A stretch of DNA of 64,000 nt, from positions 21,813,879 to 21,877,878 of the forward strand of contig OZ038434.1 in NCBI GenBank assembly GCA_964036275.1. Direction: 5' to 3'. The notes under the pieces are model-generated. The model made no database searches. It was not told the DNA's origin and worked only from the letters and a program-made list of their open reading frames with translations. The DNA is from Litoditis marina (lineage: Eukaryota > Nematoda > Chromadorea > Rhabditida > Rhabditidae). Numbering within the stretch: the first letter of the stretch is position 1; the number at the start of each line of letters is the position of its first letter. Below are positions 1 to 6,618 of this stretch, piece by piece. The translations under genes were made by a program, and so were the position numbers.

Positions 1-153
1 AGTAGTGTATGGACCCCCCCTGTGGAATGTCCCCCAGTTGTGGAATTTCTGAATAGAGTCTCCCCTGCGCGGAAAGTGTCCCCCGTGTGAGGAATTACCT
101 TGATAATTTTTTTCGGAAAAGATTTTTAAAAAATTTTTAAATATTGATTTTTC
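1..153 (+). repeat. Left terminal inverted repeat of the Polinton
   Basis: These 153 bases match the reverse complement of 14569-14756 with no substitution. Differences are only in length: one C fewer in a C run, two A more in an A run near 128-133, and a missing 36-bp block after about position 95. The TIR itself is built of degenerate C-rich units around GGAATGTCCCCCAGTTG. Similarity ends at about position 153, where the left side continues with CGAAATATTTT. Confidence 0.95.
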
Positions 154-199
154 CGAAATATTTTTTCCGCCCAACTTCATTCTCTCTTCTGACCTGACC

Positions 200-532
200 A
201 TGATATACACTTGGGAGGACTTCCACTCATATTTTCTACATTCCTGTTTCGAAGATTATAAAGAAATCGAAACTGCTTCCGACGTGCAAATTGAATGTTT
301 GCGGGCTGTAATTCACAGTCTCTTGCATGTGAACCACTTTTTTCTATGTAAGCCGGATGATGAAATTGTGAAATCAATCAGACCGCAATTGGTAAGAATT
401 GCGAATATCCGTCAGCCAGATCGTGCGAGAGATCTATTGTGCCGGTTGACACAGCAGCAAGTTAGATCAATGCTAATTCCCGCAATACTTGCGATTCATT
501 CGAACGATTGCGAATTCACGTATCAAGTTTGA
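200..532 (+). CDS. Small helical Polinton protein, paralogue of the 4525-4836 gene
   Basis: This is a 110-residue protein of unknown function, first gene inside the left TIR. Residues 26-99 align with residues 28-100 of the minus-strand ORF at 4525-4836: both have AS-x-x-QI-x-x-L, a run of hydrophobic helix positions, an R-x-P-x-x-AR pair of motifs and a C-terminal S-x-(I/L)-x-P-x-LA(I/L). The pattern (amphipathic helices ending in IPxxLA) resembles the short helical proteins coded beside the integrase in other animal Polintons, recalled from memory. The ATG at 200 is the first in frame. The next ORF starts 31 bases after its stop if its internal Met at 564 is used. No catalytic motif is visible. 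Confidence 0.65.
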   Translation: MIYTWEDFHSYFLHSCFEDYKEIETASDVQIECLRAVIHSLLHVNHFFLCKPDDEIVKSIRPQLVRIANIRQPDRARDLLCRLTQQQVRSMLIPAILAIHSNDCEFTYQV

Positions 533-563
533 GACTCATTCCCTCCTGTGTAACCGTGAAAGC

Positions 564-926
564 ATGTACGAAAATCTCGCTCAAGAAATGCCTAAGAGGA
601 CGTCTAGCAAAGTGAAAAAGTATTCGGCAACTGGAACACTGATCGCCACCATTCTCATATGTATATTTCTACTTTCGAAAAACATCATTGACGGAGTTCA
701 GCTCGGAACCGTGCCCATTCGAAATTCGAAGACATCAATATCGCCATCGTTTGATCCTACTTTTGTTTTGAAAAATTATACTATTACCCCTGAACTTGAA
801 ATTTCGAAACAATTAAAATGCTATCGTTTAAACATTATGAGATGCTCTCCCTCGGAAATGTTGCTGTATGATACTAATAATACTCTACTTTGTGGTGTCG
901 AGTTTCTTTGTAAACACATTACCTAA
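564..926 (+). CDS. Single-pass membrane protein, unknown function
   Basis: This is a 120-residue protein from the Met at 564; the frame is open from an earlier Met at 489 but that start would overlap the upstream gene by 44 bases. A basic stretch (KRTSSKVKK) precedes one hydrophobic segment (about residues 22-42, with LIATILICIFLL), giving a predicted type II topology with the C-terminus outside the cytosol. The outer part has four cysteines and two N-glycosylation sequons (NYT, NNT), consistent with a disulphide-bonded ectodomain. An AATAAA signal follows at 982. It could be a virion-envelope or membrane-interacting accessory protein, but no homology to a known fusogen is recognisable. Confidence 0.6.
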   Translation: MYENLAQEMPKRTSSKVKKYSATGTLIATILICIFLLSKNIIDGVQLGTVPIRNSKTSISPSFDPTFVLKNYTITPELEISKQLKCYRLNIMRCSPSEMLLYDTNNTLLCGVEFLCKHIT

Positions 927-981
927 TTAGTTCCGTAAATATTTTCGTATTTCGCAATTGTATTTGTACATAAGATTTCGT

Positions 982-994
982 AATAAAATTTATT
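982..994. terminator. Back-to-back polyadenylation signals
   Basis: AATAAA on the plus strand (982-987) serves the membrane protein gene and AATAAA on the minus strand (994-989) serves the convergent gene ending at 994. The minus-strand signal overlaps that gene's TGA stop. Confidence 0.7.
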
Positions 995-1395
995 CAATAC
1001 TTGTACGCATGAATGGAAATATAAAAAGGGTCACGGAGATCAATATCGTAGACGGCTGGTTGTAGTTGTTGCTGGAGTGATCGCACCATACTTCTAGAAT
1101 AGAGGGCAAGCGGGGTTTGAACGGGCTCGTCCAGGCTGGGATGGGTGAAGAAGAGAGATATGTGTGGATCCCCGTCGCACATATATGAAGTGAGCAAGAG
1201 CTGAGCAAACTGATCTATTACTTGTGCGATTCCTCTATTGAGAGGCATTTGCATGTCTCTGAAATTTCGAAAATAGATATTATCATACGCGGTACTCACC
1301 ATATAAGGAGTGGTGTACGTGCGTGTATTACAATCATTAATAGAAGTGTAACAATCAAGGAATTCACGAGAGAAATTAGAACAACCGCACGGCAT
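994..1395 (-). CDS. Hypothetical protein, paralogue of the upstream ORF (HP/LD domain)
   Basis: This is a 133-residue protein of unknown function, 23 bases downstream of the gene at 1419-1895 on the same strand and probably co-transcribed with it. Its residues 56-131 share a spaced pattern with residues 59-141 of that neighbour: (V/I)DQF, then L, CD, an HP pair, and near the end LD-x-x-F-x-IS-x-x-x-Y. The two are therefore a tandem duplication that has diverged. The N-terminal 30 residues are Cys-rich (C3, C5, C15, C22). The stop codon lies inside a minus-strand AATAAA. From memory, a similar HP...LD domain precedes the polymerase in some other Polintons; this is a weak recollection, not evidence. 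Confidence 0.6.
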   Translation of the reverse strand: MPCGCSNFSREFLDCYTSINDCNTRTYTTPYMVSTAYDNIYFRNFRDMQMPLNRGIAQVIDQFAQLLLTSYMCDGDPHISLFFTHPSLDEPVQTPLALYSRSMVRSLQQQLQPAVYDIDLRDPFYISIHAYKY

Positions 1396-1418
1396 GGTGA
1401 AAAATGGTATGAATGAGC

Positions 1419-1895
1419 CTAGGTCATTCTACTAGCATCAATAGCCTCAGCCTGAGAGGTGCTGACGTCATTGTAAATAAACATAGAAATGGAGAAGTGT
1501 TGATCAAGAGATAAGTTTTTATTTGAACTCATCATTTTAGAGATCATATTCACGACCGCCTCGCCATTCAAAACCTTAAAGGTCCGAGAGGGGAGGAAAA
1601 AGCCTCGATCCTCTTTGAAGCCTGGGTGTTCTAAATTCAAGCAAAATTTTGTATTCTCAAGATCACATTTCTGTTTTTTCAGCGTATTTACAATAAACTG
1701 GTCCACACCTCTTGCAACCACATCATCAGGTTTTAAACCTTCAACTGTATTGAAACGCACCTTTTCCACTTCAACTGATATCATCTTTTTACCGACGGAG
1801 ATTCGTTCTTTCGAGGAGGAATAATAGAATGACGGAACTTCATTTTCTGAGTCACTGTCGTAGTCGATGGCGAGTTTATTGAGTGCGGAAGACAT
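1419..1895 (-). CDS. Hypothetical protein with HP/LD domain, first gene of a leftward pair
   Basis: This is a 158-residue protein. An acidic Ser/Asp segment (DYDSDSENE, residues 11-19) precedes a folded-looking domain at about 59-148 containing VDQF, CD, LEHPGF, and LDQHFSISMFIY. The same pattern recurs in the next gene downstream (994-1395). No enzymatic motif is recognised. Its ATG at 1895 faces the left bidirectional promoter, whose 29-bp conserved block begins exactly 68 bases upstream, the same distance as for the DNA polymerase gene at the other end. This suggests it is expressed with the replication gene. Confidence 0.65.
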   Translation of the reverse strand: MSSALNKLAIDYDSDSENEVPSFYYSSSKERISVGKKMISVEVEKVRFNTVEGLKPDDVVARGVDQFIVNTLKKQKCDLENTKFCLNLEHPGFKEDRGFFLPSRTFKVLNGEAVVNMISKMMSSNKNLSLDQHFSISMFIYNDVSTSQAEAIDASRMT

Positions 1896-2170
1896 ACAGC
1901 CGTAGTTATTGGAGCAGTACGGGGAGAATGAGTGTATTCGAAATTAGTCAGCCACAGTCCAGCCAATCACCGACCTTGGTCACGCCCCTTTCCAGCTGAT
2001 TTTCGAAAAACGCTCGATGACCTTCTACCAATAATTTCGAATTTCTCGAGAATTGAATGGGCTGGTGAATAGACCCTACCACCTTGTGAGCTACATCGAT
2101 GACTAATCGGTTATTTTCGAAATTAAATGTATGAGAGGAGGTTCTCGTTGCCAGTTCCTTCATTCTGAAC
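1896..2170. promoter_or_regulatory. Left bidirectional promoter region, related to 13581-13856
   Basis: This 275-bp region separates divergent ATGs at 1895 (minus) and 2171 (plus). At 1963-1991 it carries a block with CCAATCAC, CCTTGG and CACGCCCCTTT that is 26/29 identical to 13648-13676. Further shared pieces follow in the same order: a (G/A)-CTGGT segment, GCTACAT, and ATTTTCG(A/T)AATTAA before the rightward start. CCAAT and CACGCCCC resemble NF-Y and Sp/KLF type sites, which is inference only. Confidence 0.75.
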
Positions 2171-2449
2171 ATGTCCACTCAACAGACGGTCGCTTCTAAT
2201 TTTGCTCCCAACTTTTCTATTCCTCCTCCACCACCTGGTCAAATGCCTACTTTCGAAAACTCCGAAGAAAAGAAGGAATACCAAACTCCACTGTCGAAAA
2301 ACCAGATTCTTTTTAATGCTCCGTTTATTATGTTTGTTCTTGATAATTGTTGTCGTAAGTCTTTCACTATCACTGGAAATACCTATAGTTTCCAAATGTG
2401 TGATTCATGTGGGCGCCGCAACCGCCAAGCCCGTTTTATCAATGCCTGA
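2171..2449 (+). CDS. Small Pro-rich protein with two cysteine pairs
   Basis: This is a 92-residue protein of unknown function. The N-terminal half is Pro-rich (a run of five prolines around residue 20) and looks disordered. The C-terminal half has CC at 60-61 and CDSC at 77-80, a possible zinc-binding CC-x15-C-x2-C arrangement, followed by a basic GRRNRQAR tail. It is transcribed divergently from the 1419-1895 gene. An AATAAA lies 30 bases after the stop, supporting a real rightward gene. The overlapping minus-strand frame at 2123-2395 lacks such context. Confidence 0.6.
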   Translation: MSTQQTVASNFAPNFSIPPPPPGQMPTFENSEEKKEYQTPLSKNQILFNAPFIMFVLDNCCRKSFTITGNTYSFQMCDSCGRRNRQARFINA

Positions 2450-2478
2450 TTATTGATTATTGTTTCCGCCTTTACTCT

Positions 2479-2484
2479 AATAAA
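2479..2484 (+). terminator. Polyadenylation signal AATAAA
   Basis: AATAAA 30 bases after the stop of the plus-strand gene at 2171-2449. Confidence 0.65.
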
Positions 2485-2630
2485 TATATAATGAAACCAC
2501 TTGTTTTCAATATGTCTCGCACAGAGATTGACAGGTAGTTAGACAATTTGCGTGAAGACGATAGTCTGTAGAGGGAAAAGAAACTAGAGCAAATCTAGAG
2601 AGCGCAGGGTAGAGCGTATTACGCGGGAAC

Positions 2631-2713
2631 GCAGAGACAAAACCTGTCAGCGTCAGAGAGGGGCGCGCGGGTGAGAGAGTAAAGGAAAACGAGAGAGCGC
2701 AGGGGTGGTATAG
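2631..2713 (+). repeat. GA/CGCG-rich dispersed repeat, copy 1
   Basis: This stretch of about 83 bases matches 9916-10000 in the same orientation with scattered differences. Core words are AAAACCTGT, CAGAGAGG, GCGCGCGGGTGAGAG and GGAAAACGAGAGAG. Its function is unknown; see the matching finding. Confidence 0.7.
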
Positions 2714-2740
2714 TCCAATGAAAAAGTGTATAACAAAATA

Positions 2741-2746
2741 TTTATT
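2741..2746 (-). terminator. Polyadenylation signal for the integrase transcript
   Basis: TTTATT on the plus strand reads AATAAA on the minus strand, a few bases after the integrase stop codon (TAG at 2751-2753). Confidence 0.7.
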
Positions 2747-2750
2747 TCAA

Positions 2751-3788
2751 CTACAATAAAATAATATCAGATTTCTTTTCCCAGCTATTAAACGACGTTG
2801 GATACCCAAGCCACTTGACCAATACTTCATTCTGACCTTTCCGCTTTCTTCTTTCCAATATCTTTTCCACTTTGTACACGTTATCAGGGTTACTACAGGG
2901 AACAACCTCGTGTTCATAGAAAATACCCTCAATCTTCTCTCCATTTACATCTTTCAAATGATACACAGGTGGCGAGCCCGGTAAACACTTTATAATGTAA
3001 AACTCCTCTTCGCTCCATCCCTTCTCATATCCTTTCTGAAACGTTCTCCGAGCGGTACTTATTCGAACCATATCACCAACACTTAGTTTACCAGCTTTAG
3101 GCTTCGGTCCACCACGCTCGTCTAGGAAATTACTTGTCACATCCACAGGTCGCATTTTTATACTACGATGAAAACTGCGGTTAATTCCAGCCACAATATC
3201 GGGTAAAACATCAATATACTTTCTCGTAGAATTGTGATACATATATTTTTCCAGTCTTGTTTTCAATGTTCTATTAACCCGCTCAACCATAGCGCATTTG
3301 AGAGGTGAATTGGTGGACAAATGTCTAATACTCTTTTCCTTGAACATTGATGATACTGTTGAATTATAAAACTCCTTTCCTTGATCAGTGTAAATATAGA
3401 TTGGGGTAAACTTGTTCTCGTCAAAAATTTCTTCAAAGGCCTTGCAAACAACAACACCCGCTTTTGATTTGAGAGGTTTCACATACAACATGCGCGAATA
3501 GACATCAATTACTGTAAGTAGAAATGTATGCCCCGCGTTTTCCTTTTTATACGCCGCATAGTCACACAAATCTGCTTGCAATGTGAAAAAACGGCCAGAT
3601 CCATAGGTTTTCCTACGTGGAAACCGATGACGTACTTGTTTGTGTAAAGTATAAGCGGGTACAGATTTCAAGTAGTTTTTTACATCCTTTATTTTAGCAT
3701 CTTTCACAGAGCGAATAATATTATTTATTGAAGAAAAACTGGAGGGGTTTTTCGGATTTAAATAGGCATCTTTTAGAAGTCTCTCCAT
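2751..3788 (-). CDS. INT: Polinton integrase with C-terminal chromodomain
   Basis: This 345-residue retroviral-type integrase catalyses insertion of the element DNA into the chromosome. The catalytic core spans about residues 65-220: first Asp D73 (QADLCDY), second Asp D135 (YTDQGKEF) and Glu E169 (CAMVERVNRTLK), with 33 residues between the last two, a DD-E triad. The region before the core has the LHK...RFPRRKT signature usual in Polinton integrases but no clear HHCC zinc finger. Residues 305-341 form a chromodomain (YKVEKIL, VKWLGYP, NSWE) with candidate methyl-lysine cage aromatics Y305, W326 and W336; chromodomains can steer integration to H3K9-methylated chromatin. The start overlaps the upstream ORF by 16 bases. 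The reading frame is intact with all catalytic residues present. Confidence 0.95.
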   Translation of the reverse strand: MERLLKDAYLNPKNPSSFSSINNIIRSVKDAKIKDVKNYLKSVPAYTLHKQVRHRFPRRKTYGSGRFFTLQADLCDYAAYKKENAGHTFLLTVIDVYSRMLYVKPLKSKAGVVVCKAFEEIFDENKFTPIYIYTDQGKEFYNSTVSSMFKEKSIRHLSTNSPLKCAMVERVNRTLKTRLEKYMYHNSTRKYIDVLPDIVAGINRSFHRSIKMRPVDVTSNFLDERGGPKPKAGKLSVGDMVRISTARRTFQKGYEKGWSEEEFYIIKCLPGSPPVYHLKDVNGEKIEGIFYEHEVVPCSNPDNVYKVEKILERRKRKGQNEVLVKWLGYPTSFNSWEKKSDIILL

Positions 3789-4525
3789 AGTCTTATATTC
3801 AACCGCTTTCTTCTTCTTCCGTCTCCGTACTGAAGCCTTATATTGGGTTTCCTAATACGGGGGGTATTCTTCACACCAGCAGCTATAGGGGATGGTAATC
3901 CGTCGGGGAATTTCCTATTCATGGTAGAAGCTTTAGGACTATTCACTTTCGGTAGCACAGGGTTTTTGATTACAATAGGATCCGGAGGCTGTTTTGTAGG
4001 AGGTGCCGCTTTAGGACTTTCCTTTCTTGGTAGAACGGTTGTAGGCACTACAATCGGCGCGGGTTCTTCTACTTTTCGTGGTTTCTGTAGTTGGGGAATA
4101 TGCTTGGTATGACTATAAAATTCCTCATATCCGAGTGGATAATGAGCTCCATCTCTTTTCAATGCATAGTTTATAATATCCGTCAAATTTGTATTCGGAA
4201 TAGTTCGCCCGTCCAACACCATTTCATCTGCATTATTCGCACGCACTGTTTTTACAATCTTTTCTAGTCGGGTACTTTTCACTGGCAATTGAGGCACAAT
4301 ATCATTACGGGCAGGAGGACTAATTTGGAAAGTAGGTGGACTGTCAAGTTCAGCATTATAGTTACGAAGACGCGCCAAAAGATCCGCAAAAATGGATATC
4401 TTTTCATTATCCGACACGTTCTTCTCTTTGAGCACTTCTTCCATCCGTGCCTTAAGACTCGAGATATTCGCCGCCTCATCACTTTCAGTTATAGGTATTA
4501 ATTTGAACTTGTGATTTAGACGCAT
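3773..4525 (-). CDS. Polinton accessory protein, N-terminal helical, Pro-rich linker, basic tail
   Basis: This is a 250-residue protein between a small helical gene and the integrase. Residues 15-60 hold a helical segment with a KNVSDNEKISIFADLLARL motif, a pattern (serine-acidic-glutamate-lysine then LxxxLxR) I associate with an uncharacterised ORF in many animal Polintons. Residues 75-140 contain a second ordered part (LDGRTIPNTNLTDIINYAL). From 145 to 215 the sequence is rich in Pro, Lys and Val and probably disordered. The tail RRRKRLNIRLW is strongly basic and may bind nucleic acid. The ATG overlaps the upstream stop as TAATG, and the 3' end overlaps the integrase start by 16 bases, so the three genes form one tightly packed string. 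Function unknown. Confidence 0.7.
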   Translation of the reverse strand: MRLNHKFKLIPITESDEAANISSLKARMEEVLKEKNVSDNEKISIFADLLARLRNYNAELDSPPTFQISPPARNDIVPQLPVKSTRLEKIVKTVRANNADEMVLDGRTIPNTNLTDIINYALKRDGAHYPLGYEEFYSHTKHIPQLQKPRKVEEPAPIVVPTTVLPRKESPKAAPPTKQPPDPIVIKNPVLPKVNSPKASTMNRKFPDGLPSPIAAGVKNTPRIRKPNIRLQYGDGRRRKRLNIRLWRDF

Positions 4526-4836
4526 TACAGATCAGATAGCGCTAGAACTGGTTGTATGAGAGACTTGAGTGCGGCGTGGGGAAGTGATGTCAGCTGTTTG
4601 CGGGCCAGTTCTGGGTCACGGTTTTTGGAAATCTCAATTAGGCTAGAGATATTTTTACTCAGAATATCACGCTCTTTGGAGGATAAGCGGACGATGGAAT
4701 TATTTAGAATATTATATACAATTTCCACCAAAAATCCAATCTGTGTACTTGAGGCTTTTTCGAGAACCTTTTTATTCTTCCTCAATTTAATTAAATAGAC
4801 TGTGTGAGCTTTAATACGACCACTCGGCATAGGCAC
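4525..4836 (-). CDS. Small helical Polinton protein, paralogue of the 200-532 gene
   Basis: This is a 103-residue protein of unknown function upstream of the integrase string. It begins with basic segments (KLRKNKKVLEKAS) and continues with amphipathic helices ending SLIQPVLAL. Residues 28-100 match residues 26-99 of the plus-strand protein at 200-532 (AS-x-x-QI, R-x-P-x-x-AR, S-x-I-x-P-x-LAL). Its TAA stop overlaps the next ATG by one base (TAATG). This layout is unusual for nuclear genes and fits virus-like packing. A DNA-condensing or scaffold role is possible but unsupported by any specific motif. Confidence 0.7.
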   Translation of the reverse strand: MPMPSGRIKAHTVYLIKLRKNKKVLEKASSTQIGFLVEIVYNILNNSIVRLSSKERDILSKNISSLIEISKNRDPELARKQLTSLPHAALKSLIQPVLALSDL

Positions 4837-4857
4837 AAAAGTGAAAAATGACTCTCT

Positions 4858-4949
4858 GAAAGTGCTCGACAGCCTTGGGAAAGTGCCCGACAGCTTTGGG
4901 AAAGTGCTTCACAGCTTTGGTGAAAGTGTTCGACAGCTTTCGGAAGTGG
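4858..4949. repeat. 21-bp minisatellite between ATPase and helical-protein genes
   Basis: Four tandem copies of GAAAGTGCYCGACAGCTTTGG (one of 22 bp) followed by a partial fifth. It lies in the 126-bp gap between the ATPase stop (4963) and the ATG at 4836. It is not part of either reading frame. Confidence 0.85.
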
Positions 4950-4962
4950 AATAGAATGTATT

Positions 4963-5592
4963 CTACGAGCGTGGTACATATACAGTGGGGTAAGTATCGG
5001 TAATACTACTAAGTAGTCTATGCTTGGGATTACAGTGAATGTGATTATTGATTAATAAGTGGTTATAAGGCTCTGACATCGCATCTTCATAGGCTTCCAC
5101 GGCTGATTTCCACTGGTCACCGAATAATTGAATCATCAAATTTCTTACTTGTAGTTTATCGGAATTGGTGCGGAGTAGAAACATATAGTTCGAATTTATA
5201 CGGGCCGTTCTACTGACATCAAATGCATTATGGAACATAGTTATGAGTGCCAAGCCTAAGTGGTGAGCATATAGACAAAATAAGTCATTTAAAATTTTCT
5301 TATTCTGTGCACTGCTATTCATGGTAGACTGCAAATCATCCAGCACAAGTATAGATCTTTTTCCTTTTTGCTCTTTGATCAATTCCATATCGGGTACTCC
5401 CTCGTATGCAAATATATTCTCTCCTTTTGGAATACCATCGTTATGAATACCGTAAAACCAAAATACACTATCTATCGGTTCTTTGAAATAATCCTGCCTA
5501 TTTTCGATAATTTTTCGCACTAAGGTAGATTTTCCTGAAGAAGAAGACCCGACCACACATATTTGACAGGGAAGCTCGAATTGAAAGACCAT
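4963..5592 (-). CDS. ATP: FtsK/HerA-superfamily genome-packaging ATPase
   Basis: This 209-residue P-loop ATPase would pump element DNA into capsids. Walker A is GSSSSGKST at residues 15-23 (K21, S22/T23 for nucleotide and magnesium). Walker B is ILVLDD at 81-86. A strand ending MFHNAF (119-124) is where these ATPases carry the polar sensor residue. A downstream arginine segment (SRTARIN, 127-133) is a possible arginine finger. Length and layout match the A32-like packaging ATPases of Polintons and adintoviruses. The gene is divergent from the minor capsid gene with only 67 bases between ATGs. The frame is intact. It is followed by a minisatellite and then the helical-protein string. Confidence 0.92.
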   Translation of the reverse strand: MVFQFELPCQICVVGSSSSGKSTLVRKIIENRQDYFKEPIDSVFWFYGIHNDGIPKGENIFAYEGVPDMELIKEQKGKRSILVLDDLQSTMNSSAQNKKILNDLFCLYAHHLGLALITMFHNAFDVSRTARINSNYMFLLRTNSDKLQVRNLMIQLFGDQWKSAVEAYEDAMSEPYNHLLINNHIHCNPKHRLLSSITDTYPTVYVPRS

Positions 5593-5659
5593 CTCTCAAG
5601 AGTGATTATACTCAAATGACTTCATTATCAAATTTACATACCAAGAGTACGGCTGCACA
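5593..5659. promoter_or_regulatory. Short divergent promoter between ATPase and minor capsid genes
   Basis: Only 67 bases separate the two ATGs, so both transcripts must start inside it or within the neighbouring gene. The sequence is AT-rich and contains a GAGTATAA-like word on the minus strand, but no convincing shared motif with the two larger bidirectional promoters. Confidence 0.4.
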
Positions 5660-6557
5660 ATGGACGATTCATACATTACACTTATATCATCCGTCACTTC
5701 CGATAGAAAGAATACTTCTTCACGATTTACGACCAGACTACCGGAAACGTTAAAACTACGGAAAGATCAACACGTGATTGGTCTCACAGAAATTGTATTT
5801 CCCCGATCTATGCAGAATATGGCTGGTGGAGGGTCATATACTATTAAATTCAAAAATCACAGCCCCCTCCAAATTCATCTTCCTCGAGGTCATTACGAAA
5901 GCGGCGAACAGCTCGCAAACCTGCTTAATACCAAAAAAACGCCTGAAGAGGGATGGAGGCCGCGAACTCATTAATCACTACGCTGCAGACACGGCCGAAA
6001 CTATTGACAAGGTTACTATAGAAAAAATTAGTAATATGAACGATAGCTCTGCCGAAGTAGGGAACAAGGTCGAGAACGACCTGCACAGAGTAAAAAGAGC
6101 ACATTTACCGTATATAGGGGAAACAGGAGTAACTTTTTACTTTCATAGAGATGTGAAAAGATTTACATTGCATATAGCTAACCCAGAGGTCAAAAGTGTT
6201 GTAATAGATCCTGATTTGGCCTATTTTCTCGGTTTTACAAAGAATATATTTTACGGAACAACACATGCTGATCATCGAATTGATTATTATAACCAGCAAT
6301 CACTGATTTACATCTATTCTGATACTGTCACTACTAGTATTGTTGGGAACACTAGATCGAGTTTGCTACAGTGTTGCCCTGTCACAGGGAACTATGGAGA
6401 GACAATACGGCACTCATTTTTTCCGGTCAAGTATTTACCCGTGATGTATGATACTTTGGACACTATCAGCATAGAAATTCTATCGGAACAAGAAAAACCT
6501 ATTGATTTCAGTTTTGGAAGCGTAGTTCTTACACTACACATCAAAACAAAAACATAG
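5660..6557 (+). pseudogene. mCP: Minor capsid (penton-like) protein, split by a frameshift
   Basis: The first frame runs 5660-5974 and encodes the N-terminal part, with the block LRKDQHVIGLTEIVFPRS (residues 34-51), typical of Polinton minor capsid proteins, which form the pentons at capsid vertices as a single jelly-roll. The second frame, in another phase, covers the rest to 6557 and includes DLAYFLGF and DIKYLPV-like segments (VKYLPVMYDTL) also typical of the family. The phase changes near an A7 run at about 5934-5940; a one-base length difference there would account for it. The total length of about 300 residues is normal. AATAAA follows at 6575. It could be a true mutation, a homopolymer sequencing error or, less likely, programmed frameshifting. 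Confidence 0.85.
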
Positions 6558-6574
6558 ATGTTGTTTTAAATGAG

Positions 6575-6605
6575 AATAAACTTTTTTAATGAACACTTAT
6601 TTATT
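6575..6605. terminator. Convergent polyadenylation signals between minor and major capsid genes
   Basis: AATAAA on the plus strand at 6575-6580 ends the minor capsid transcript; TTTATT at 6600-6605 reads AATAAA on the minus strand, 13 bases beyond the major capsid stop (6619). Confidence 0.7.
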
Positions 6606-6618
6606 TGATACACAATTA

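Larger units (their letters stand above)
2450..2750. other. Intergenic region with polyA signals and GA/CGCG-rich repeat
   Basis: No gene is seen here. The plus-strand AATAAA of the 2171-2449 gene is at 2479-2484. From about 2560 the sequence is GA-rich with repeated GAGAG(C)GCAGG words. Positions 2631-2713 match 9916-10000 (shared AAAACCTGT, GCGCGCGGGTGAGAG, GGAAAACGAGAGAG). Both copies lie just beyond the 3' end of a leftward core gene. Confidence 0.6.

Noticed and set aside
1948..2395. Minus-strand ORFs over the left bidirectional promoter and the 2171 gene
   Set aside because: They run across the conserved promoter block and against the plus-strand gene, which has its own AATAAA; they are shadows.
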